Assembly: GCA_003645395.1 (NCBI GenBank)
Contig: QNFC01000099.1
Span: forward strand, 1 to 6,568
DNA: 6,568 bases
From: Gammaproteobacteria bacterium
Lineage (GTDB): Bacteria > Pseudomonadota > Gammaproteobacteria > Immundisolibacterales > Immundisolibacteraceae
Direction: 5' to 3'
Shown: one piece after another, positions 1 through 6,088 of the stretch
Layout of the letters: each line of letters opens with the position of its first letter
Position numbering within the stretch: the stretch's first letter is position 1
The notes under the pieces: model-generated
What the model was told of the DNA's origin: nothing
The model's input: the letters and a program-made list of their open reading frames with translations, nothing else
Database searches by the model: none
Position numbers and translations under genes: made by a program

Positions 1-1402
1 AGGGAAGTTGGCCCCTGGTTTTCAGGTGCTCGTAATAATCTTCAATGGTTGGACTGGACCGAAGGTCCATTCTGGTTACTCCGATCACCAGCCCGGCGTC
101 TGCAATAAATTCCCCGAATGTATGAAGAAAAAGATCCAGATCAGCAAAGGGGTCTCGGCCTGAATTATCAATCAGCAGCACTAGCCCAAGTGCGCCGTTA
201 CGCAAGATCTCCCAGGTGAAATCGAATCGTTCCTGTCCGGGGGCTCCGTATAGGTGAAGGCGCTCGCCATTGCCTAGTTCCATAAGACCGTAGTCCATGG
301 CGACGAGTGTTTCATCCTTCCGCTTAAGGGTTATATCGCCGGCATTCACGTCGGTAGTCACTGCGGGAATATCGCTAAGGGTATGAACTAGCGTTGTCTT
401 ACCCGCGCCTGAGGGGCCGGCAAAGACTACTTTATGCTGTACTGTTGCGCGCGGTGAAGGGCTGGCAGTAGTTGGTTGGTGGACCGTGCCTGGAAGTAGC
501 TCTAACACCTGGTCAATAGTCTGGATCCGGGCGCCAACATCAAGAATGAGCATGGTATCGATCATTTCTAACAATTGGAGGCTAAACCGATTGCAGCCCC
601 TTTCGATGGCTGGAATCAGCGGGTCATGACCATGTGCCTGAAAACCGGCCAGTCGCTTTTTGGCAGATAGGGGGCGGTTCTCCCCAATCAAGCGATAGAG
701 CGTTGCACCCAGAGCGTAGATGTCCGCTGGTGGGCCTAACGAGCTGTGTGGGTTGTACTGTTCGGGCGGTGAGTAACCTGGCGTAACCAGGTTGACTATT
801 TCCTCGGTGGACTGGCCGATTTCCATTCTCGCAGCGCCAAAATCGATAAGCATGGCGGTGTCGTCAGTGCGCAGGTAAATGTTGCCAGGCTTAATGTCCA
901 GGTGCAGATATTTTTTTCTGTGAACCTCTTTCAAGCCTTCTAGAATCTGGCGAATTATTTTGATTAGGCGCCGCTCATCAGGGTCTTGACCATGCCAATC
1001 GCTGCAACCAAAAAGGCTGCTGCCCTCGGCATAATCCATGACAATGTAGGCGGTGCCGTTGGCAGTAAAATAGCGTGACGCACGGACAATGTTCTGGTGG
1101 CGGAACTGGGCCAGTACCTGCGCTTCGCCGATAAACCGCTCGCGAGCCCAGCGAAATACTTTTCTGTGCTCTTCTGCGTTAAGTGCCAACTGGCCAGTGG
1201 GGCCGCGGTGGACCAGGTCACCGGGTAAAAATTCTTTGATCGCTACCGGTATAGATAGATGCGTATCGGTGCCTCGATAGGTGATGCCAAAGGCGCCAGC
1301 CCCTAATACCTGGTCAATACGATATTCCTGCAGCATGCTGGCAGGCGGCAGGGCATTTACCAGTTCACCGCTTTCTAATTGTTGAAGGCCTGACGCTGTC
1401 AT
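1..1402 (-). CDS. Ser/Thr protein kinase fused to MglA/Ras-like small GTPase (3' end outside window)
   Basis: Reading from the ATG at 1402 gives 467 codons without a stop, running off the left edge. Residues about 27-305 form a Hanks-type kinase: glycine loop GAGAFGITY (34-42), VAIKE with Lys56, helix-C Glu93, HLDIKPGN with catalytic Asp169 and Asn174, DFG at 187-189, PGYSPPEQY (208-216) as the APE-like segment, and ADIYALGATLY (226-236). All key residues are present; the HRD arginine is Leu168, so it is a non-RD kinase. After a short linker (about 306-322) comes a small GTPase: Walker A GPSGAGKTT (329-337), G3-like GAPGQERF (386-393) and G4-like TRMD (443-446). The G5 region and C terminus are missing because of the window edge. 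No membrane segment is seen, so it is probably cytoplasmic. The ATG lies 2 nt after the preceding stop, without a clear Shine-Dalgarno site, which suggests translational coupling. Kinase and GTPase identities are firm; substrate and role are unknown. A link to motility is inferred from the promoter and neighbours. Confidence 0.93.
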   Translation of the reverse strand, partial: MTASGLQQLESGELVNALPPASMLQEYRIDQVLGAGAFGITYRGTDTHLSIPVAIKEFLPGDLVHRGPTGQLALNAEEHRKVFRWARERFIGEAQVLAQFRHQNIVRASRYFTANGTAYIVMDYAEGSSLFGCSDWHGQDPDERRLIKIIRQILEGLKEVHRKKYLHLDIKPGNIYLRTDDTAMLIDFGAARMEIGQSTEEIVNLVTPGYSPPEQYNPHSSLGPPADIYALGATLYRLIGENRPLSAKKRLAGFQAHGHDPLIPAIERGCNRFSLQLLEMIDTMLILDVGARIQTIDQVLELLPGTVHQPTTASPSPRATVQHKVVFAGPSGAGKTTLVHTLSDIPAVTTDVNAGDITLKRKDETLVAMDYGLMELGNGERLHLYGAPGQERFDFTWEILRNGALGLVLLIDNSGRDPFADLDLFLHTFGEFIADAGLVIGVTRMDLRSSPTIEDYYEHLKTRGQLP

Positions 1403-1404
1403 CG

Positions 1405-2907
1405 CTAAGAGCCCACGAGGCCGCGCAGCCTGGTTGCCATGCTCGACAACATCGAACGATGTTGATGCTCAATCACAAGGGCCGGTTCAATCAGTTTGTC
1501 CGCTTCACGCATGGCGGGTCCTGCCAGGCCAATCGCGTGGGCTGCACCGTAAAATGCAAATACGTGCCGCTGCGGAATCTTCAGTGCTTCTGCTACATGT
1601 GAGATCGGTATGGGGCTTGTGCTCCACAACGAGGCTATGCGCATGGCATCAGGGATTTCTGCCAGACGTGTCAGGTTCGGCCAGTGCGCGAGATAAGCTC
1701 GCTCTCTGGCGCGGGTCCCCTGGGGGAGTCGACCCCGGTACGTCCATAGCGCAAGGCGCCAAAGTAGCGAGTGGATCTGTTCACTCCGCAGTTGTTTATA
1801 GCTGGCAGTAACGTCGCGCAGCTGCTGCGAATCGAGCGGTGTTATGCTGACTTTATCTGCTGCAATGGGTTCCATACACTTGCTACGCAGGTCATTGCTG
1901 CCGCGGCATGTAACACGGTTGTTTTCGGGGTCAATTACCATGTCTGCACCAGATAGCTGAATTCGTACTGGCGCTTTTTGATTATGGTTACAGGCGGCTT
2001 TGACGATATCCAGAAAATAGCCGCGGGTATCCATCTGCAACGCTTTGACGGCGGCATCATCGGAAATGTCGACGTCAGTTCGGTTACCGATCAGGTCACT
2101 AAAATCAACCGTTATTTTTTTGTCAATGGCCGCTCGAGAGCCTTGCTCTGTCTCATTTGGAAGCAATGTTCCTCTGACCTGATCAACGGGGTGAGTGGTA
2201 ACTCGGTCGGTTTGTGCTTGATTGTTGAGCACCGGATTGATTACCGGCGCGGATAAAATCTCAGTTTTTTCTAGTGTGAGATTGTTTTCCGGTGCGGCTG
2301 TCTCAGGAACCGGTATTCCAGTACCACTATTTGTTAATGAGTTGGGGGGTTGAGCGGTAACCTGCCTGGTTTGTGCTTGATTTTTGGGTGCCAGATTCAT
2401 TACCGGCGCAGCCAAAATCTCAGTTTTCTCGAGCGAGTGAATATTTTCCGTTACGACTAACTCAGGAACGGGTATTCCACTATCAAAGTCTATTGATGAC
2501 TCAGCCGAGGTTGCAGGAACTGTAAATGGCCCGCTCGGTTGCGGAGCGAAGGCGGTTGCCTCATCTAACTTTCGGCGTATATTTGCCAGCACTGCTAATA
2601 AATGGCTGACCTTTATAGGCTTCTGCAGAAAGGTTACGCCAGACTCGGGTGCCTCCTCCTGCCCCCATTCTCGTAGAGAAATAAGGATGAGAGGCCTCTG
2701 GGGCGCACGGGCTATTATCGCTTTCCACCTGGCCACACCCTCCTGGCTGTCAATATCAATAATGCTTGCTTCAGAGACCGTAGCGTTGACGATGATTCCG
2801 TGTCCTTTCCCCATTTTGGCGAACATCAGTTCGAATGTTTGCCTCACGCGCTCATCGACAACGACGAGCTCTAATCGCACCGGCCGTTCGGGGGGGTGGA
2901 ATGTCAT
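1405..2907 (-). CDS. Receiver-like domain protein with duplicated linker and unknown C-terminal domain
   Basis: A 500-residue soluble protein. Residues about 11-115 look like an atypical response-regulator receiver: strand LELVVVDE with acidic pair Asp18/Glu19, IIDIDS with Asp51 as the likely phosphoacceptor (Asp53 is an alternative), LILIS with Ser77 at the Ser/Thr switch position, and FLQKP with the conserved Lys96-Pro97. The usual MPxMDG stretch after the phosphoacceptor is absent, so phosphorylation is uncertain. Residues about 116-265 are a low-complexity, Pro/Thr-rich linker with a 53-residue internal duplication. Residues about 266-500 form a domain I do not recognise; 432-462 (ISHVAEALKIPQRHVFAFYG region) could be a helix-turn-helix-like fold. 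The start at 2907 is supported by GAGGTG six bases upstream. It lies 63 bp after the 157-residue gene and 2 nt before the kinase-GTPase gene, so it is probably a partner or adaptor of that protein. That partnership is inferred from position only. Confidence 0.9.
   Translation of the reverse strand: MTFHPPERPVRLELVVVDERVRQTFELMFAKMGKGHGIIVNATVSEASIIDIDSQEGVARWKAIIARAPQRPLILISLREWGQEEAPESGVTFLQKPIKVSHLLAVLANIRRKLDEATAFAPQPSGPFTVPATSAESSIDFDSGIPVPELVVTENIHSLEKTEILAAPVMNLAPKNQAQTRQVTAQPPNSLTNSGTGIPVPETAAPENNLTLEKTEILSAPVINPVLNNQAQTDRVTTHPVDQVRGTLLPNETEQGSRAAIDKKITVDFSDLIGNRTDVDISDDAAVKALQMDTRGYFLDIVKAACNHNQKAPVRIQLSGADMVIDPENNRVTCRGSNDLRSKCMEPIAADKVSITPLDSQQLRDVTASYKQLRSEQIHSLLWRLALWTYRGRLPQGTRARERAYLAHWPNLTRLAEIPDAMRIASLWSTSPIPISHVAEALKIPQRHVFAFYGAAHAIGLAGPAMREADKLIEPALVIEHQHRSMLSSMATRLRGLVGS
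2188..2478 (-). repeat. Coding tandem duplication, 159-bp period, in the linker of the receiver-like protein
   Basis: Two adjacent units encode residues 144-187 and 197-240 of the 500-residue protein. Both begin GIPVPE and share LEKTEIL, APV and NQAQT; I count 27 identities in 44 aligned residues. The GIPVPE codons start at 2478 and 2319, exactly 159 bp apart, and the DNA is also similar (for example the shared stretch reading aaaatctcagtttt on the plus strand). This is an in-frame duplication that has diverged. It lengthens the flexible linker between the receiver-like and C-terminal domains. Confidence 0.88.
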
Positions 2908-2913
2908 GAATTA

Positions 2914-2919
2914 CACCTC
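2914..2919 (-). promoter_or_regulatory. Shine-Dalgarno site of the receiver-like gene
   Basis: The mRNA reads GAGGTG, six bases before the ATG at 2907. This fixes the start of the 500-residue protein. The 63-bp gap it lies in also has a 10-bp palindrome (TCTAGCTAGA, 2922-2931) and a run of seven A at 2935-2941; on the transcribed minus strand the T run precedes the palindrome, so this is not an intrinsic terminator for the operon. Confidence 0.8.
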
Positions 2920-2970
2920 GTTCTAGCTAGATTGAAAAAAAGTTTGAGTCTGTACCCATTTTTGTTCTGT

Positions 2971-3444
2971 TCAGCCCAGGTGATTTGCCAGGGCGTCTGC
3001 CAGGCAATCACGCGTAGTAAGAAAAACGGCTGGGTCGGGAATCCGGCGATTGAGAGCCGGTAATTCCTCGCGCATAGGTGAGCTCTGCGAAGGTGGTTCG
3101 AGTTGCTGCTTTTTTGAAATGGTTAAATTGTCCAGCAATGATGATTTGAGTCTGGAACAGGGCGCGCTATTAATTTCGGGGAGGGGGGCTGTCAGGGCAA
3201 TCCGGGTCTGAAATCGTTCCGGTAAAAGCTCGTAACAGTTGGCGTTGAGATTTCCCGGCCGGCGCTGAATTTGACTCATCAGATAGTCTGCATACTGGGT
3301 TGAGCGGTCGGGTAATCGGATGACCGGATCAAGTCTCGTATCGTCGGCAATAAAAGCCGGCTTAAAACCTCCAGCTTTGCCATTATGTGCATCGCCATTT
3401 AACGACGGTTCGACTTTATGGGTAGGCGATACCTGATTTATCAT
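2971..3444 (-). CDS. Hypothetical protein, 157 residues, no recognised domain
   Basis: I do not recognise this protein. It is polar, with no signal peptide, membrane segment or familiar motif. It is rich in Pro, Ser, Leu, Asn and Arg, and much of it (for example residues about 1-35 and 105-135) looks disordered; the most ordered-looking part is the C-terminal end (about residues 137-157, ending LADALANHLG), which could form a helix. The ATG at 3444 is the first possible start because an in-frame TGA lies four codons upstream. It has no Shine-Dalgarno site of its own; its ATG instead overlaps the TGA of a 20-codon ORF that has a strong site, so it is probably translated by coupling. It is the first sizeable gene after the FliA-like promoter and precedes the receiver-like gene by 63 bp, so it probably belongs to the same motility-linked operon. 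Its reality as a gene rests on uninterrupted length, spacing and promoter, not on homology. Confidence 0.72.
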   Translation of the reverse strand: MINQVSPTHKVEPSLNGDAHNGKAGGFKPAFIADDTRLDPVIRLPDRSTQYADYLMSQIQRRPGNLNANCYELLPERFQTRIALTAPLPEINSAPCSRLKSSLLDNLTISKKQQLEPPSQSSPMREELPALNRRIPDPAVFLTTRDCLADALANHLG

Positions 3445-3503
3445 TTGGGGCGATCATGCCGAAGGTTTGAGCGATAGAGGTAGCCATGTTGGCTTTTCAG
3501 CAT
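3441..3503 (-). CDS. Candidate 20-residue leader peptide coupled to the 157-residue gene
   Basis: ATG at 3503 follows a GGAGG site by seven bases and encodes MLKSQHGYLYRSNLRHDRPK, then TGA. The TGA shares an ATGA overlap with the ATG of the 157-residue gene, a classic coupling arrangement. The peptide is basic (Lys, Arg and His make up 8 of 20 residues) and has no known motif. It lies about 30 bp after the predicted FliA start site, so it would be the first ORF on that mRNA. It could be a translated leader that delivers ribosomes to a downstream gene without its own ribosome site, or a functional micropeptide. A small inverted repeat (AGCCA, 3 nt, TGGCT, 3482-3494) lies inside it and might form a weak hairpin. 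The alternative is a chance ORF, but the site and overlap together make that less likely. Confidence 0.5.
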   Translation of the reverse strand: MLKSQHGYLYRSNLRHDRPK

Positions 3504-3510
3504 GTTTGGG

Positions 3511-3515
3511 CCTCC
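3511..3515 (-). promoter_or_regulatory. Strong Shine-Dalgarno (GGAGG) before the leader ORF
   Basis: GGAGG on the minus strand, seven bases before the ATG at 3503. It is the best ribosome site between the FliA-like promoter and the 157-residue gene, and the ATG it serves is not that of the 157-residue protein. This decides in favour of a translated leader. Confidence 0.65.
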
Positions 3516-3538
3516 GCATTTTTTTGGCGTTGACCATG

Positions 3539-3565
3539 GTATCGGCAAGTTTTAGCGCAGGTTAA
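3539..3565 (-). promoter_or_regulatory. FliA (sigma-28) type promoter of the kinase-GTPase operon
   Basis: The minus strand carries a -10 box GCCGATAC (3539-3546; 7 of 8 match GCCGATAA) and, with the standard 11-bp spacer, a -35 region TTAACCTG (3558-3565; partial match to TAAAGTTT). Start would be near 3532, about 17 bases before the GGAGG site at 3515. The downstream genes are therefore probably expressed with late flagellar and chemotaxis genes. It lies in the 177-bp gap after the chemoreceptor stop, where I see no convincing terminator, so some read-through from the chemoreceptor gene may add to expression. Confidence 0.72.
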
Positions 3566-3621
3566 GCCCCGTTATCTTCTTATAAAGACATGGGCAGACC
3601 TCATGCACCTGCGTTGGCTAC

Positions 3622-5988
3622 CTAGAACTCTTCCCATTCATCATCATCGTCTACAGACACCGCTTTAGACAGCGGTACCAGGTTCTCAGACTGTGGAGCT
3701 GGTTCTGCCTCGGGTAGAATTTTCGTAGCCGATGGCTTTTGCCAGGGCCGTTCGGCACTGCGTCGTTCAACCCCGGGTTGAGAGGCATGTTCGCCCACCC
3801 CTTTTACGCTGAAAAAGCTGATTAGCTTGTTCAGCCCCTCGGCCTGATCACCCACTGATTCACTGGCCGCGGCGGCCTGTTCGACCAGTGCAGCGTTCTG
3901 CTGGGTCATCTGGTCCATCTGTGTGATAGCCTTATTGATCTGTTCGATTCCCGCGGATTGTTCATGACTGGCCGCAGCGATTTCAGCAATAATGTCGCTG
4001 ACTTTTTTCACGGAGGTGTTAATCTCTTCCAGCGTCTCACCGGATTTGTGTACCAGCTCTGAGCCTTCCCCCACTTTAGCGACACTGTCTTCAATCAGAT
4101 CTTTAATATCTTTGGAGGCGGTGGCACTGCGTTGGGCGAGATTACGTACCTCACTGGCGACCACGGCAAATCCCCGCCCCTGTTCTCCGGCACGGGCGGC
4201 CTCTACTGCAGCATTAAGCGCCAGCAAATTGGTCTGGAAAGCTATATCGTTAATCACTTCGATAATTTCGGCGATCTTCTTGCTAGAGGTTGATATTTCC
4301 TCCATCGCGGTAATGGCCTGGGTGACCACGGCACCACCTCGCGCCGCCTGTTCTCGGGCTTCTTTTGAGAGCTGGTCGGCCTGGTGGGCATTATCTGCAT
4401 TCTGGCGTACCGTCGAGGTCATCTCTTCCATGCTCGAAGCGGTCTCTTCCAGACTGGCGGCCTGCTCTTCGGTGCGTTGAGAGAGATCGATATTGCCCGC
4501 AGCTATTTCTCGGGCGCCACCGAGAACTTCGCCTGCGCCGTTAGCGATCTTGCCAACGACCCCGGTGAATTTCTCTCCAAGGGTGTTAATCCCTTCCTTA
4601 AGTTCCCGGAACGCCCCCTGGTATTCCGCGTCTATTTTCTGGGTCAGATCACCGGCGGCCATGGCGTTCAGCACCCGGGCCGTATCGGTGATTACATGGT
4701 CACTAACCTCAACCAGGCGGTTGACGCTGCGGCTAATGGTTTCGAAGAAACCGGTTTTACCCTGCATGGCGATACGTTGGCTCAAATCCCCCGCCTGGGA
4801 TGCGTCAATAATGGCACCAATTTCTTGCTCAACAGCCAGCTCTTTGGTCCGGTCCAGCCACTCGACAACGGTGCCTATCTGCTCACCCTGTTCGCTGATT
4901 ACCGGGTTGGCGGTGATGCGTAAAGAGATGCCCCCGAGTGAAATATCTGTGGTGAACGTTTTAGATAGACCGGATAGCAGGCCTCTTTGATGGGCCGGGT
5001 TTTTGTGAAACTGATCGATATTGGAGCCAAGCAGGGTGCTGGCGTCGAAATTCGGCAGATCGGAACGAATATCTTCTTCCGCCGCTGTGAACAGCGCTTT
5101 TACTGCGTCGTTCATGAAGATGATGTTTAGCTCGGCATCGGCGATCATCACGCTGGTGTTTACAGTGTTAAGCGCCTGTTGAACGCGTTCGGTCTCCCAG
5201 GTTCGCCGGCGCAGGTCATTGTGTGCAAAGCCCAGGCGGATCTGGGTGGATATGATATTCATCAGCAGCTCTCCGAGTTCATCCGTTCGGTCGGTGTTGA
5301 GCCAGTCTGAAAAATTACCTTCGGCTATCTGACGCACGGTTTTAAGTGCAGCCATGATCGGTTTACAAATCGTTCTACCTAGCCAGATCCCACCGCCAAT
5401 CAATAAAAAGGCAGCTAAACCCAGAACGGGGGCTAACGAAGCGAGGCCAGGGGCTGAGATGGCCAGACGGGCGATGCCTATCACCAGCGTTAACGCGAGG
5501 AGGCTATAGAGGCCGATATAAACCTTAATGCTTACGCCTTTTAGCCAGGCAATGCTTTTTGATGGTCCGAGCTTTGCATTGCCTGCGTTGATGTCCCGGT
5601 AGAGTTCTTCTGCCTCCGTGACCTGTTGTGCTGTGGGCAGCGTGCGCACAGACATATAACCGGTGACCAGGTTATCTTCTCGAATGGGGGTAATGTTGGC
5701 CTGAACCCAATAATAATCACCATTCTTGCAGCGGTTTTTGACCATTCCTGTCCAGGGGCGGTGCGCCTTCACGGTGTCCCACAGGCTTTTAAAGGCCGCG
5801 GGTGGCATGTCCGGGTGGCGCACAATGTTGTGATCCGTGCCGATCAACTCTTTGCGGGTAAACCCGCTGATGTCGATAAAGTCCTTGTTGACGTAGGTTA
5901 GTTTTCCCTGGTGATCGGTAGTCGAGACAAGTAACTGTCCCTCTTTAAGTTTGACCTGACGGTCGGTGACAGGTTGGTTGTTTCTCAT
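3622..5988 (-). CDS. Aer-like methyl-accepting chemotaxis protein with two PAS domains and CheR-docking tail
   Basis: A 788-residue inner-membrane chemoreceptor that would signal to CheA/CheW. Residues about 15-120 are an Aer-type PAS domain with HNIVRHPDMP (53-62), Trp70, and MVKNRCKNGDYYW (82-94); Asn34, Arg57, His58, Asp60 and Asn85 match positions tied to FAD binding in E. coli Aer. Two hydrophobic helices (about 154-177 and 181-203) have only a short loop between them, so there is no periplasmic sensor domain. HAMP follows (about 204-255), then a second PAS (about 266-382), two further HAMP-like units with AGDLSQRI (399-406) and AGDLTQKI (445-452), and the signalling domain (about 480-725). 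Its tip reads IAFQTNLLALNAAVEAARAG with Phe584, Glu596 and Arg599. By alignment with Tsr, Glu508, Glu515 and Glu522 are likely methylation sites. A flexible tail ends in EWEEF, an xWxxF pentapeptide for CheR/CheB docking. The start is supported by AAAGGG six bases upstream. It is longer than E. coli Aer (506 residues), mainly from the second PAS, extra HAMP units and the tail. Confidence 0.96.
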   Translation of the reverse strand: MRNNQPVTDRQVKLKEGQLLVSTTDHQGKLTYVNKDFIDISGFTRKELIGTDHNIVRHPDMPPAAFKSLWDTVKAHRPWTGMVKNRCKNGDYYWVQANITPIREDNLVTGYMSVRTLPTAQQVTEAEELYRDINAGNAKLGPSKSIAWLKGVSIKVYIGLYSLLALTLVIGIARLAISAPGLASLAPVLGLAAFLLIGGGIWLGRTICKPIMAALKTVRQIAEGNFSDWLNTDRTDELGELLMNIISTQIRLGFAHNDLRRRTWETERVQQALNTVNTSVMIADAELNIIFMNDAVKALFTAAEEDIRSDLPNFDASTLLGSNIDQFHKNPAHQRGLLSGLSKTFTTDISLGGISLRITANPVISEQGEQIGTVVEWLDRTKELAVEQEIGAIIDASQAGDLSQRIAMQGKTGFFETISRSVNRLVEVSDHVITDTARVLNAMAAGDLTQKIDAEYQGAFRELKEGINTLGEKFTGVVGKIANGAGEVLGGAREIAAGNIDLSQRTEEQAASLEETASSMEEMTSTVRQNADNAHQADQLSKEAREQAARGGAVVTQAITAMEEISTSSKKIAEIIEVINDIAFQTNLLALNAAVEAARAGEQGRGFAVVASEVRNLAQRSATASKDIKDLIEDSVAKVGEGSELVHKSGETLEEINTSVKKVSDIIAEIAAASHEQSAGIEQINKAITQMDQMTQQNAALVEQAAAASESVGDQAEGLNKLISFFSVKGVGEHASQPGVERRSAERPWQKPSATKILPEAEPAPQSENLVPLSKAVSVDDDDEWEEF

Positions 5989-5994
5989 GCGCTA

Positions 5995-6000
5995 CCCTTT
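5995..6000 (-). promoter_or_regulatory. Shine-Dalgarno site of the chemoreceptor gene
   Basis: AAAGGG on the minus strand, six bases before the ATG at 5988. It supports this start, which also gives the same residue numbering as E. coli Aer through the FAD-site motif. Confidence 0.75.
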
Positions 6001-6003
6001 AAG

Positions 6004-6016
6004 TCCCGCAGCGGGA
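6004..6016 (-). other. Small GC-rich inverted repeat just upstream of the chemoreceptor ribosome site
   Basis: The plus strand reads TCCCG CAG CGGGA: a 5-bp stem with a 3-nt loop, or a 13-bp near-palindrome. It ends three bases before the Shine-Dalgarno site. In mRNA it could form a compact hairpin that affects initiation; in DNA it could be an operator half-site pair. Small GC palindromes also arise by chance. Confidence 0.35.
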
Positions 6017-6065
6017 GCCTGCGCTGACAGGCCGAACGTGCTGCTATGTTTAATACGTCTTCGCA

Positions 6066-6081
6066 TTCGCTTCGGAGCGAA
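6066..6081 (-). other. Hairpin in the chemoreceptor 5' region
   Basis: TTCGCT TCGG AGCGAA forms a 6-bp perfect stem with a 4-nt loop. Overlapping sequence (CTTCGC at 6059-6064 with GCGAAG at 6077-6082) allows a competing 6-bp pairing. Neither side is followed by a T run, so it is not an intrinsic terminator. It lies just downstream of the weak FliA-like promoter, within the probable leader. Confidence 0.4.
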
Positions 6082-6088
6082 GATATAA

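Noticed and set aside
964..1221. 85-codon minus-strand ORF inside the kinase region
   Set aside because: It is an out-of-frame shadow of the kinase domain, whose own frame has all the catalytic motifs.
2922..2941. Palindrome TCTAGCTAGA next to an A/T run as a terminator
   Set aside because: For minus-strand transcription the T run comes before the palindrome, and the stem has no loop; it cannot be a standard intrinsic terminator.
3456..3519. Alternative leader ORF from the ATG at 3519 (21 codons)
   Set aside because: It lacks a ribosome site; the GGAGG belongs to the ATG at 3503, which also gives the ATGA overlap.
3992..4990. Three overlapping plus-strand ORFs of 162-179 codons
   Set aside because: They are antisense to the chemoreceptor signalling, HAMP and second PAS regions, have Ser/Ala/Leu-rich compositions typical of shadows, and no ribosome site was noted.
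5541..5723. 60-codon minus-strand ORF inside the chemoreceptor
   Set aside because: It is out of frame with the Aer-like PAS coding sequence, which is clearly the real frame.
6023..6054. Second FliA-like match nearer the chemoreceptor start (TAAA with GCCTGTCA)
   Set aside because: The spacer is one base too long and only 5 of 8 bases fit the -10; it is weaker than the already weak candidate at 6099-6125.
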